64,000 bases of DNA, taken from assembly GCA_963969395.1 (NCBI GenBank), contig OZ017795.1, positions 5,084,001 through 5,148,000 of the forward strand, in the 5' to 3' direction. The stretch's first letter is position 1; each line of letters starts with the position of its first letter. This document shows, piece after piece, positions 34,355-46,418 of this stretch. The notes beneath the pieces are model-generated. The model searched no databases. It was not told the origin of the DNA and was given only the letters and a program-made list of their open reading frames with translations. The position numbers and the translations under genes were made by a program. Source of the DNA: Pseudoscleropodium purum (Eukaryota; Streptophyta; Bryopsida; Hypnales; Brachytheciaceae).

Positions 34355-37300
34355 ATTTTGCTTACAATATGGATATATATCTTTTGGAAGAGCTTACTGT
34401 GAGGATTGTAGGGAATAGATGAAAAACATCCAAGTATGTTGAAAAAGTGGAATTTGTGTATAGTTCAATGATAAATAGTTCTATTGTGGTAAGAAAGTTC
34501 ACTTGATGCTTGATGGCTTGTGTACAAAGTTTATTTAAGAAACCAAAGGAAAAAATAGGAAAATTTGTAAAAGTTAAGATCCTATGGGTTGATTTTTATG
34601 GCACCATAACTTTATTTGCTTAAAATGTTCCAATTGTAAATGCAAGCAAGGTAATATAAGTGATGAAAGAAAAAATGATATTTTTTTAAATTATTTAAGT
34701 TTGTAGGATCATCTTTTATATTTTTATTTATTTTTCTTCTAAACTCGTTCTTTTTCTAAGCTCTTGAAGTTACTATTGAAAACAATTACTTTTAAGAAAA
34801 AATAATTTTTGAAGTAGTTATAGAAAAATTACTTTAAAAGGCTTGAAAAGCACCACAAATCAACAAACTAAAGTAGGTCAAATAATGAAACTTGGTACAA
34901 AATATTGCAAAAAGTCTTTTTTGATTCCCTAAATATATTAGTGTCTATTACATGTTGTGTAGTAAGTTATGATTTTGAAAAAAAATTTATTGTTTCCATA
35001 CAATTTTATGTTTTTAAGATGGCATGATCTTCAAGTGTTTCAAATTAACTTTTGAAGAACTTAAATCAAAAGGTAATCATCTTTTTGAGTACCATGTCAA
35101 TCCTTTGCTTAAAATAATGGAATAGCACTCATTAAAGGTCAAATTATTGTGCAAGATCTCTTTAATCACACAAAATCCCAATCAATTGCTTAAAATGAAA
35201 AAATAGCACTCACTAGAGACCAAACTATTGAACAGAATCTCTTCAAAGTTTAATCACACACAAAATCCCAACGATGGACATAATTTGCACTTTAGTTTTA
35301 TATAGAATGAATTTTTATCATCCCTTCAACATTTAATGTGGCCCCATGATGTCTTTCTAGAGTTAATTTGATCTTGACCTAATAATATTGGTTAGTGATT
35401 TTTCTAAAAATTTACTTTAGTACTTTAGTCCAATAATTGTTCATCAAAATATTTTCAATTTAAAATAAGGTAGGAGGTTCATAAACCACCCATTTAAGAG
35501 CTCAAAATTAATTTGAGGAGGTTAGACTTTTTTGAAATATTTCAGTAAATTTTCCTTGAATGAAAAATAAAATTGCCATTTAATTCATGACATTTCATAC
35601 TTTTTGAGCTTCATGAAATCAACTATGGATTTTTGAAGTTAAAACATAATAGTCACCAAAAGTGTCTACATCCTCAAACGTATACATTTGTATATTGTTG
35701 GTACAATGAGCTAACATAATGTACCTTTACATTAGATGATGCTTTTAGAGTCAAAGCACTTCACACACTTCTAAACTAAGTGTTTTCAATATTTTGGAAT
35801 TCTCAAGATTGTACAAATTGTATTGTTTGCATAATTTGTATAATATTTGGCTAGAGCTTATGGCTAGAGCTTCAAGAATGATCTTGTCAATTTTTGGATA
35901 GTCCAAAGTCCCTCCAAGTTCAAATGGCTAGAAAATAATCAAAATTAGAAATTTTCCAAAATTTCAATTAGAAGTAAAAGTAAGGCTTAATATGCTTTAT
36001 TTTTTTAGTTGGAATCAAATTTAGAAAGATCACTTAAAAGGCTAAAATTTAGATTAAGAGCAAAGAGGTGAAAATTTCCAAAATGCACTTCAATTGTGAA
36101 TTGTGGATTTAGCATCTTTTTTTCTTGAAAATTATGTAGTTCAAAGGTCTTTTCACTTCTTAATTGTGCATACATATTGTCGCAAAGAACTCTCAAGAAA
36201 TGTTTGATGAAAATTATCTTCTTTGCAATAACTATTTACTAATTATAGAAATTTGAAAGAAAAATTCACTATTTTTTAGGTGATTTTAGTATATTATAAT
36301 CTAGCAATTTTATGCTCTCAACAATATTTAAGATTCTTATCACCTTGCATTCACCTACCTTTCATCAATTTCACCTAATTTTCATCATATTTTCATTTGA
36401 ATTTCGTTCAAAGGTTCACACTAGTATGATTACATTCATCCAAAATTATTAAGATCAATTGATAAATTATAGTAAGTATATATGAAGGAACAAAATTATA
36501 TGTCCATAGGCTATTAAATTAGTTTTTCATCAATTAGCATATATATATATTATTCTAATGAAGTTGTTTCTCAATTCCATTTTTGTTAAAATTTTCATTA
36601 TTGTTTAAATTTCACTTCTTTGAACTAAATAAATATTGTATTTTATTTCTACAACTATCAATTATATTGAGACTTTACCATTCTTATTTAGCATGAATAT
36701 CAATATCTATACTTTGAAGCTAAGATACGCATGCATAATTGCATATCCATTGTAAATATATAGTCCATAGCTCAAGGCCCAATATCATCCCTACAATGTT
36801 GGATATATATACCAAATAGAACACAATTTGATACATGATCTCTAATAGGTATGCCTACTTTAGTATGGTAGGTCTAGTCTCAATGGTTGTATTGAAGAAT
36901 ATTGCAAATAGTAATGCTCATCACCTCAATTACTCTTACAACCTATTTAATGGTATACAACTATTGCTTAAAATTTGAGCAACCAATAAGATTCAAGTGT
37001 TCAAACTCACCTTGAAGATGGTTAGAAAGCAATGCTGAATTTAAAGTTTGAAATTTGATTTGCTAAAAATTTGTTGGTTGATTGGACAAACATAACTTGA
37101 TACCATAGACAAGGAATAAGTTCAATAGGAAATAATTCCAAAAAGGCTAGTTTACTTTTTTTGATTGAATGATTACAATAGTCAAAAATCAAAATCAAGT
37201 GAAAATTTGATAATTTGAGTCAAACATAAAATGTGCCATCAATTATTAAGGTAATTATATTGAAAAGTGGAACATTTAAAGGAAGTATTTATTGATAATA

Positions 37301-37466
37301 TGTAAGGAGGGTGGAAAGGTTCTTATGTTGAAGTTCAAATGTTGTCCTTCAATTATGAATATTCAAAGGATATGGGATAATTTGAAGTAAGGTAGGAGCT
37401 TGCAATGACTAGTAAAAGAAAGAATATAGTAAATAATTATGTTTGCAACATAATTTCAAACATCAT
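34355..37466. other. AT-rich intergenic DNA
   Basis: No gene recognised over 3.1 kb. It contains one local tandem duplication (35105-35272) and a TA microsatellite near 36541. Short frames such as 36005-36196 have no known similarity. Confidence 0.55.
35105..35272. repeat. Two-unit tandem duplication, about 81-87 bp
   Basis: Unit 1 (35105-35185) and unit 2 (35186-35272) both run from TTGCTTAAAAT through AATAGCACTCA and AATCACACA to AAAATCCCAA. They differ at a number of bases. Confidence 0.75.
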
Positions 37467-37470
37467 TTAA

Positions 37471-40400
37471 CCCTTGAACGGCCATCGGGCCTTGCGATAC
37501 GGCACCGTAGTCGTCAACTACGGTCGGACACAAATTGATCGAGGACCAACACCAACCTCCAAAGACAATTTAAGCCATTTCGATGGTTCAAGCAAGTGGT
37601 CGACAAAGCTCAGAATTTTTGGTGAGGCAAGAGAAGCCTCTAGCCTTGTGAATTGATAAGGAAAAGAGTCGCAGGGTACTTGACATGCTCTATTGTAGCA
37701 GGATAAGTTCTTTTACAAAATTCTACTCTACTACATTCACAAATCATTCTGGTGAGTGGATTGACAATGAGGACAAGAGCATGTACAAAAATTGGACACC
37801 AGAAATCCGCCAGGTTTGAGCGATTCAATGTGAATCAGGTGGCGTATGCACGGCGTGCGGGTCACCCGGAAATGCAATAGGCTTCTAATGAATACACGGG
37901 CGTATAACATCCCACTCGGTGTTCGGGGCGTATACAATGTAGTCTGCGTAAGCCATGTTGGCAACCACATCCGTGTAGGGGCAAGGCCGGAGGATAACCA
38001 TTAACGGAGGGTCTTACATAGCGGACACAACCTTTGTGCCAAAGGCGCCAAATGGCCACAACTAGGGGCGTTTCCTACAACGACTATGACTTCACAAAAT
38101 AATGGCCATTCACATGAGCAAAAATAAACACAACAAGCAAATCCATTTCGATTCAAAATATGAAAGATCAATTCTACTTTTGTGCATAGGGTGCGTCTGA
38201 AGACCAATTCCAAGGTACATGACAAGCCTCACCGCTACAAACGACTTGGCCACGTCTGTAGAACAGAAGACAATAGAACTCACCAAATTCACTAGCCTAC
38301 CTAAAAACCGCATTCTTAGTATATATGCCATGTTTTGTAGACCTTCAACCTCAAAATTGCCCGACCCACTACCTCAAAATTGCTTGGCATGGATAGTGCA
38401 GAAAATAAAAACGTGGGCATCGAGCCAAGCCCTCCCAAAACACTTGGACATCATCCAAACTATGTGACAATTACCACCTACTGTTCTGCCCATAACTAGT
38501 ACAGATCAACCTCAAAAAGACAAATCATGAGTTGCCTACAAGACTCCTCACAACTCGAGTAAACACCTCCGTTAAGCTTTTCACAACCCTTTAAACCAAT
38601 TCAGCTCCCACACAATCATCAATATTGGAATTTGGGAATCTAAGGCGCGCCAACATGCCTATGTGCATGATATGTGTGTTGGATGTGCACTGCATGGAAG
38701 CAAGGCCCCTCACATTGAAACAAGCCCACAGTCAAAACAACATCTTTGCCAACAAAGTCACCCTTAGTCCGTGTGTCATCAGCTTCCAAGTATACAATGA
38801 TGTTAGAGACACATTTGTCCACCACAACGCGGTGTTAGTCCCAATAAAATGCCTCTATGTGCACAAATACATGACAACTCAAAAACATGGCAAACACAAA
38901 TGGAAACAAACAATATGGTAGTCATAGGGCAAAGAGGGAGGGTACCTATTCTCGGAATTGCTAGTGCCTACACTTTCACCCTAAACTTTACGGGCTTCAA
39001 CTTCATATATTATTAGATGTTACAATAATGACCTTTGTATGAGATCATTACCTCGTCATCTGTAAGGACCCATTCATTATTGTAGAGACTCTACAACAAG
39101 GTAGCAAATGACTCACACAACCAACGTACCTTTTCCAACTTATCGTATGCTGGATTTGCATGATCAGCCACTAATACTTCATTGTCCACCAAGTGCAAAC
39201 ATCAAATGATCGCTTCAAACCGGTTCTATAACATTACTTTGGAGATGACATGACAATTTTAGAAAGGCCAACGATCCTAATAACAATGGATGTGGGGAAA
39301 TTCCTTCAACCCCATAGGCATCAAGATGCCAAACCACACTAGGAGCTCCTCCACATCCATTAGCGTACAATTGGCATGACCATTACTTAGTGCCAGATTC
39401 AGTTGTGATGGTTGAGCGGCATACTTGTGTCCAATGATAGCGTGCACCGAAAAAAAGTTTAGTAGCACACACTTGTGTATATATTCAGTGTCCATAGCTA
39501 GCAAAGGGTTGGTCACATGGCAATGTAATGATGAAAGGAAAGTTCTCCCTACAATACCATGTTTGTGACTTCTAAGAAAGCAATGTCTAAAAAGTAGGTA
39601 GTTAGGAACAAAGAAGGAGCCAATGATGGGAGCACCACCTCTTCGTCTCATCCATAACATGTTGTAGAATGAGTGGAGGCCAAAACCAAAAGAAGTAAGC
39701 AATTGGATTGCTCTCCACAATAGACACAGGACCCGGAGGGGGGGGGGGACTTGAAAAATTATGCATGTTCTGCAAAAGGGTCACAGACAAATCCTACCAT
39801 TGGTTGTCAACAAAAACTCTTTCGAATGGCCAATTCGAAACATCTTCAGCATCATCATACAAGCCCAACTCATGTAGCAGGTCTTCTATGAATGATGGAC
39901 CCTGAACATCACCTCCACTATCAGTTTCTCTCCAGTCAACAAGGAAGTCGTTATACTCGCCTTGCCAATTAGGATCATCGTCTCAGTCAGATGAACTATG
40001 AAGGGGCTCTAGTGGTCTCACTCCGTCTCCAGCAAGATAGTTACTTTCCATGAAGAGAGCTCAATATGTATCTTTGAACTCTCAAGCAATGTCCAGAACA
40101 TTGTCGCTAACATGCATTGACTTGTTGCCAATGCTGCCACCAAAATCCACTGTAAACATAGAAGTGCCAATGACATGGTGATAGAAATGGGACACCACAA
40201 TGCTACTAAACCCGTTTCCATCACCTACAGGGCCTAGGTCAAGATCTAATGTCACAGGTGACATTGTCACATGTAGCTCTTTTGGGAAATCACGACTGGG
40301 TAAGACAGCATGCTCCGAGGGTGAATGCAGAGGGGCTCCTACTAGGGTCAGTGGTGGACTTGTTCCAAGGTGAAAGTATTGTGCGTCTTTAGCCGTGACC

Positions 40401-42171
40401 TTGTCGCCTCCATCCCGCTACAACCTTGACGTTAGCACCATGTTGTCATAAGTGGGCTTGTCCATAGTTTCTATAATGTCAATGATGTTGTTGCAGCTTA
40501 CGAGGATGGGCGTGGCAAATGGGCCACCTAGTCTCGAAATTTTAGGCCATAGTTTTATCAAGCTCCTCTGGAGCGATTGAATTGGTGGTGGCTTCTACTC
40601 TACCGATGCTTGGGTAACGACTTGCAATTGGTCTTGTCGCTTTCCACACCTTCCATGTCCACCATAGCTCCCATGTAGGTCACGTCGACCTCCCAGACAT
40701 TGTACACCTTGTTGCTGCCCTTGGGCATTATTGGAGGTGAGGCGAATTTCCTCCAATGGCCTCCTGACTCCACTTTCCTCTCTTTGCCGACAACTCAGTT
40801 TCCCATGTAGAACCTCTTTTAGCTGCTTGTGGTTGACAATGGTGTTTGAGGGATCCCATGACATAGGAGACGACTAGGGTGTCGATCCTATGTAGAGAAC
40901 AAACAACCCCGATGTCTTCCCATTCACAAGGGAAGTTTGCTTCTAAGTGTAAGTAGGGCTTCACAAACTTTGTGGTGGTATCACCGAACAGTCTTGGTTA
41001 TCCAAAGGGGGTAGTGTCTTGAATGTTCCCAAAGGTCGTTGTGGGCACTCTACGATCAGATTCCTTACCTCCACTCCTTGATCCACATTTTGGGATTCTT
41101 GAGTCCAGCCCCATATGGGATTTGTTGCTACTACCGCACGATTCAATGCCTCCACTTGACGTTGCACCTTGTGCACCCTCGCAACTGATTGCAGACATGC
41201 TATAGTCTCAAAGACTGGGATCTAGAAACAACCTCTCTCTGATGATGTGGTTCACCTCGACTCCAAAACCGGAGGGGTCACTCTCTTCTCGCCGAGTTGT
41301 CCACTTCAAAATGTGCTTAATATATCGTCAAAAAAGAAAGTGCCACCACAAGTAATCAGGAGTGTCAAGCTTTCTCCAAGTACGTAGCGGAATTGCAAGG
41401 CTGTGCATCCATTGCACATCCAGAAGATTGAGAATGCATCAAGCTTGATTCAAGCTTGCCCCACGCAACTGTGCCCATTCCTGCAAAACCTTCACCTCTT
41501 CTTCAAAATGTGGTGGTGGATTTGGCAGTAGCATTATGGAAGTACAAAGCGTACAAGAGTGTCCCGCATCGCATTACACATGCACAAAAAGCAACCAAAT
41601 ATAACTTGGAATGAATACCTGAGCCGTCTTAGCGTCACTCCAATCGCTTCCACTCCTGACAATCATCGCTCCGGCCTGTGTAGTAGGTGAATGTGACCGT
41701 CCTACAGCACTCCTAATCTACCCCACTACCTACAGATTGGTAAAGGTACAACAAGCCATGATCTCCTTGGCACTGTGCAATCCCTCCATAGTTGCGGAAT
41801 TTTGTTAGAGAATGTGGCCTACAAAGGTCGGCCTTTGAAGGAGAATCCAAAGACTCCTTGTCCTACCAAAATCCCCACTCTCCTGCCTTTGCACACCACT
41901 GGATAATGCCATGTTCGCAAAGCATGGCCCAAGGTTTCGACAGGTCCCCTCGCATACGGAAAAGTGTCACACTATAGCGCCAACCTCATACTTCAGTGAT
42001 GTTCAGCCATTCCATTGATTGTTTCGAAAAAGAAAAACCACACCTCAACGCACCACAACAATGGCTACATTTTTTATTTTTTTTATGTCTAACCTAAACT
42101 CTAAAAACGTCACCAACTATGCCGAATACATGAGAAACTTCAACGTACGGCCAAAGAGGGCCTTCAAGACA
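37471..42171 (-). mobile_element. piggyBac-like transposon, decayed
   Basis: The left end is TTAA (37467-37470) then CCCTTGAACGGCC. The right end is GGCCTTCAAGACA then TTAA (42172-42175), a degenerate inverted match. Base composition rises sharply in G+C at both points and falls back outside them. The inside carries a piggyBac transposase relic on the minus strand (about 38640-39880). DNA from 39900 to 42100 may be the ancestral N-terminal part or leader; it has only short frames (for example 40595-41198) that I cannot assign. The transposase match is strong. The exact ends are less sure. Confidence 0.7.
38640..39880 (-). pseudogene. piggyBac transposase (DDE_Tnp_1_7 type), broken
   Basis: Reading 39790 downwards: PPGPVSIVESNPIAYFFWFWP then LQHVMDETKRW (39602-39790), the usual PiggyBac N-domain opening. 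Next HKYAAQPS and LMDVEELLVWFGILMPMGLKEFPHI (39277-39420), matching the 'EL..FlGi.i.MGi..lP.i' block. Then a frame with NRFEAI, LHLVDNE and DKLEKVRWLCESF (about 39090-39240). Then LTDDEVMISYKGHY and KLKPVKFRVKV (about 38970-39065), matching the DE-M-fkG and KP-K-G-K-vw blocks with the first catalytic Asp. A last piece is at 38640-38825. Stops and frameshifts occur between and within blocks. The enzyme would have moved DNA flanked by TTAA. Confidence 0.85.
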
Positions 42172-42594
42172 TTAATGGCTTGAATGTTGTGAACTACATT
42201 TTTTCATATGTTGTTCACTAAAAAAATCCATTTGTAAATTAGAACCTAAAATCAAAAGTTATAGATAGAATTGAAAAAAAGATAGGAAAAAACATTGTCA
42301 TACCTTGTTTTTAAACCCTTGGTGACCAAGTTGCATTTCTTGATAACATAGCAAATTAGCAATTTTGAGCCATTAAGAATGGATTTCTTATTTTTATCCT
42401 TTTGAATTTTCACACAACACAAAATTTTTTTTTCTTTGAGGCCCAACAATTTTCATAAATTTTGACTACATGGTTAAAAAGTTATTATATGATATGTAGT
42501 TTATTTCCCAATTTGAGTAGCTTAGGCAAATAAAAAATTACTTTTTTCATAACTAAGAATTTAAAATTATTGGTGTTTTCTAAATTTATATATA

Positions 42595-43035
42595 TGTGAA
42601 AAGATTTGAATCACTCTATTTTGATCAATTAAATGAAAGTTATGAGGAGTTTTAGTTCGCAAGTAGTTATGAAATCTCTAATTAAGTACTTTAAAATAAA
42701 CTTTGAAGTCCTTTATTTAACTCAATTTTTAGTATTTTTCAAAAAAAATAAAATCATAGGATGTAGATTGTCTACTAAAACATTACTACCCTTGGGATTG
42801 GTATTTTTCAATTTTGTAACTAAACTCATAACAATTTAGTATTTTGAATCACATCCTACACTTGCTTCTATACACTATTTTTTGAATCCTATATGTTGTA
42901 TTGTAATTTCAAATGATCTAAAATATTTCAAGCATGTAGCCAACTTAACTTGAAGAATGAATCCAAAGAAGCACCATCATTTTGGACATTTTTTATTTTT
43001 TTTATACCAATATGACCTTATGAAGTGTAGCTACT
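42595..43035 (+). repeat. Dispersed repeat, copy 1
   Basis: Homologous in the same direction to 63569-63990. Shared landmarks in order: TTTGAATCA, GTTATGAAATCTCTA, CTTTGAA-TC--TTATTTAACTCAATTTT, TGTAGATTGT, ATATGTTGTA and GAAGAAT-AATCCAAA. It is non-coding and clearly diverged. Confidence 0.75.
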
Positions 43036-43782
43036 CAATTATTTGCTGGACCAAAAATGGGATTTTTGTCAATTCAAATGCTAATTTCTTGCAATCTACA
43101 CAATTAAAATTTTCTGAATATTTTTTTACATTTTTTCAAACCAACATACTACAAGATCTTGTAGTTCCATAAGTCCAAAAATGTTTTTTTTCTAAAATTT
43201 GGTACTTGTACTAGAAATGGTAGTTTAGAGGCATTTTCAATGAAAACATAGTCAAAAAATTTCAAGGGTTAAAACCTAAATACCACTTCTAAAAAGCACT
43301 TGCCTTTTTTCTACATTGCAAATACTGAAATATGTTCAAATAAGGTTTTTAGCATAATTTCTTGTATTTGAATCATAATAGCTTTTATTGAGTCTTGTTT
43401 GTAATTAGAAGGGAATTCTAAATTATTTTTACATGCATTTTTTGGACCTCATATGAATAAATTATGAAAGTTTAAAGTATAGAAGATTGGCAAATTTAAA
43501 ATCACCTCTAGGCTCTCATGTTTAGAAATTTTACATTTTAGCTCGAGATTTAGATCATGAACCAATTTTGCAAATATATCATAATGAGGTGTTGTTAATT
43601 TAAGTGCCTAGTGAAATTATATGAGATACAAATGGATACAAGAACTTGCTAAATTCAATATACATTAAGTTAGAAATTGTTGAGTCTTTCATAAATTGAA
43701 ATTAAGATGTCAAACCTATTTTTTTTCAATTAATTAATTATTTAGCAAAGGACCTTCAAATCTTTTCTTTAGCTAAGTGTTC

Positions 43783-43990
43783 AAGATCTTATAGGTAGAA
43801 TTTGCTAATTAGATATTGATGACGACATTGATAAGGATTTAATTTTGAGTGTAAGATCTTATAGGTAGATTTTCTCATTAGGTGTTGATGATGACATTTT
43901 CAAAGATTTAAATTTTATTGTAAGATCTTATAGGTAGTTTTTTCTCATTAGATGATGATTAAACGTATACAGGGATCCAATTTTGATTGT
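43783..43990. repeat. Three-unit tandem repeat, period about 70 bp
   Basis: AAGATCTTATAGGTAG begins units at 43783, 43853 and 43922. Each continues with TTTTCTCATTAG..TTGATGATGACATT-like sequence. Confidence 0.85.
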
Positions 43991-44521
43991 ACATAAGTTA
44001 ACAATGCCAATTTGAGAGGTGTAATTTCTCATTTACTCACGCTTTTCCACATTTTAATATTTATTGCTTTATTGTTAATCATCTTTAATCCTTGAATGCA
44101 CAAATCTAATTATTGGCTAATTATACCTTTGTAACAAATACATTCTTTACCTAAATTTTATGAAATTGGTCATACACGAGGATTACTTTTATGCTTAAAT
44201 ATCTTTGTATAGAAATATCATGAAATTGATCATTTAGAAAGGTAACAGTTGTCTTTTCAACATTCAAATATTACATTGGTTAAATGAGAAGTTAATTGAA
44301 ATGAACATTGCCTGCAAGCCCTCTACTGTCCAAAATTTGTCGGAGCGCTTAAGGATTAAGCATCTCTGACTGAAAACTTTAACCTGGCATATTTCGTAAC
44401 ATTAGAAATTATCACTAACTTATATCTCGGGGTAATAAACGCCTCCTCACTATATATATTAACAACGAGGACGCCAATTAAATTGATCTAAGACTGGTAA
44501 GCTCATGAACGCATGTATCAG

Positions 44522-45174
44522 CTAGGCGCCATCATTCCACCCAGAGGGCAGCTGTTGATTGGCTAGAGCCAAACGCCGTTCCAACTCAGCAATTTGCTGC
44601 GCCATTCGGTTTGTTTCGTGCGTCAACTCCGATTTCCTTCGCAGCAAATCGTTCCTTCGTTGTTGCAGAAGCGGCTTCAGACGAGCTCGTTCCAACGCCA
44701 AACTGCGGCCTCGGGATCCCTCGCGGACAAGCTCACGACATGCTCGAATTATCGCCATGGAGTCTGCGGTCTCGGACTCAGGAGTTGAACCTGGTAACCG
44801 AGGAACGAACAAGAGCGGATTGCAGGGGCGGGGTGGGACGACGTTCCCTGCAGCTGCAGCTTCCCCGGCGCTGTCGTACGTTGCCGTGGCTTGCCCTTGC
44901 ACCAGCATCTCCAGCACCATGGTAGATGAAGGGAAAGGATGTTCACGTTTCTGCTCAAGACCTTTCTGCAAATTGGACATGGCTTCAGTGTGTTCTGGAG
45001 CCACTGGCTCAAGCATGGCCAGCAGAAGACGTGACCACACGAGGTGGCCACGGGATCCGTCGGAGCATCCATGTAGATGTGGCACTCCAGGATGGCACGT
45101 GGAGGTTCGTTGGATTTGTCACCCACAAGTACGCCGGAGGAGGCTGTGGAGAGCGGAGTACAGCTTTCCTCCAT
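44522..45174 (-). pseudogene. RING-finger gene, frameshifted and missing a zinc ligand
   Basis: Paralog of the RING gene at 33191. From ATG 45174 the frame gives MEESCTPLSTASS and then a RING that reads CHIY ... SCGHVFCWPC ... CPIC. The second ligand, normally Cys (CHIC in the paralog), is Tyr (codon 45073-45075), so the first zinc site is damaged. The frame then drifts off after VNI. The rest (about 44940-44522) continues one base out of register, with a PRP-containing linker and a long Glu/Arg-rich coiled coil ending at 44522. A one-base loss near 44937-44940 explains this; a sequencing error could too. No plausible intron fixes it. Non-coding segment S lies directly upstream. Confidence 0.75.
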
Positions 45175-45917
45175 AACTTCTAATTCAAGATTCTCTTGGG
45201 CGTGACCAGTAGTCATTGAATTGAAAACTCAATCTTCAATATATAGTGCTACTCAGAAGAACGATCAGTTTGCTACTTGCGCACTTTGCCAGATGCAAGG
45301 TATGCAAATTACGTACCGATCGACTCAGTGCTCACTCTGATCAAATATATGAAGTGCAAATGCGAATCTGAAACCCCAAGTGCTAAAGATCTAGACTGTC
45401 GAAAAAGCTAATGTAACTGGATTGCAGTGCTCTTGGGCCCTCAAAGTGTTCGCTCAAGGGAAGCTCTCATGCATGATCACTGATTGCAATCAGACTCTAA
45501 GCTCAAATTAAACCGAAGGTGTGATCTAACGAACTTAGAAGTTGTGACAGTTGCGGTGTGACTACCACATTGCCCTACCATGGCCCTACCACATTGCTTG
45601 TATAATCTTGATGCGTGCCTCGTTTGTGTGAGATTCGACCTCTCGTTCCTGTAGTGTCGAAAGTACGTTTTACGTCGTTGAAGCTGGTCTCGGTGGTTTC
45701 TAGATGACACCGAAATCTTGGTCCTATTCGTGTTATTTGCATTGCTCCGAGTCGTGTTCAATCCTCGGTGAACATATATTGAACATATATTGAATGAGAG
45801 AGCAAGCAATTTTGAAAAAAGTTCAGTTAAATTGGAAAATTAATTATGGTTCAATTGTACTAAACTTTAATCTCTACCTGTTCCAGTTGCTTCCGAGTAG
45901 TAGGATTTGGAGGGGCT
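45175..45917. repeat. Highly conserved non-coding duplicate S, copy 2
   Basis: The partner of 31250-31998. It begins at the start codon of the broken RING gene and would be its 5' flank. About 530 bp from 45189 are nearly identical to copy 1 (insertion of TATA near 45238; scattered single changes). The open frame at 45477-45809 (minus) is the counterpart of that in copy 1, with an unrelated N-terminus. Confidence 0.9.
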
Positions 45918-46133
45918 GTAACATTTTTCAGCAAGCATGCAACGTTTGGGACATACAGACTACAGAGTCAGAGAGTCTTTCAAATGAGTAAATGTTCCCA
46001 AACTTTGCTCACTTGGAGAACGTTTAGTAGCAACATTGAGTGTCAAACTTTGGAATCTTGTTTTGGTGTCAATACATTTGTAATTTTTTTTAATGTTATA
46101 GGCTTGGGTAAGTTGTAGTGGGGTGACTGGGGT

Positions 46134-46410
46134 CATGGTTGTCATAACGGGCGAGTTAGGGTCATTGGACCGGACGGACAGACGGTCTGGACGGCTTTAA
46201 TTTTGTAACTTGTGTAATTTTACCGAATGACACGTCACCTCATTCGCGCCCTAACGATCTCGTCCGTGCCCAGCATGTTCCTTAATCCACATGGCATCCA
46301 CGTGGCCTATTTTTCCATTATCAGAAAGTTAACTATGTGTTGACTGTATTGGACGAGCGGGACCTCTAACGGACGGGCGAACCGGACGTCCGTCCATTAT
46401 GACAACCATG
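46134..46410. mobile_element. hAT-type MITE with perfect 8-bp target duplication
   Basis: The ends are CATGGTTGTCATAACGG and, reversed, CATGGTTGTCATAATGG. The element is flanked on both sides by ACTGGGGT (46126-46133 and 46411-46418), a perfect 8-bp duplication. It is 277 bp, non-coding and has GGACGG-type words near both ends. Its terminus shares GTTGTCATAATGGAC with the foldback element at 52315-52603, so the two are related families. Confidence 0.92.
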
Positions 46411-46418
46411 ACTGGGGT

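Larger units (their letters stand above)
42176..44521. other. AT-rich intergenic DNA
   Basis: No gene recognised. It holds one dispersed repeat (42595-43035) and one short tandem array (43783-43990). Short frames at 42633-42839 and 42957-43172 fall in the repeat and are not supported as genes. Confidence 0.55.

Noticed and set aside
43783..43990. CRISPR-like direct repeats
   Set aside because: Whole 70-bp units are repeated with no constant-repeat/variable-spacer pattern, in plant nuclear DNA.
44559..45176. 205-codon open frame on the plus strand over the RING pseudogene
   Set aside because: It is the antisense of a recognisable RING and coiled-coil coding region; its content is a shadow.
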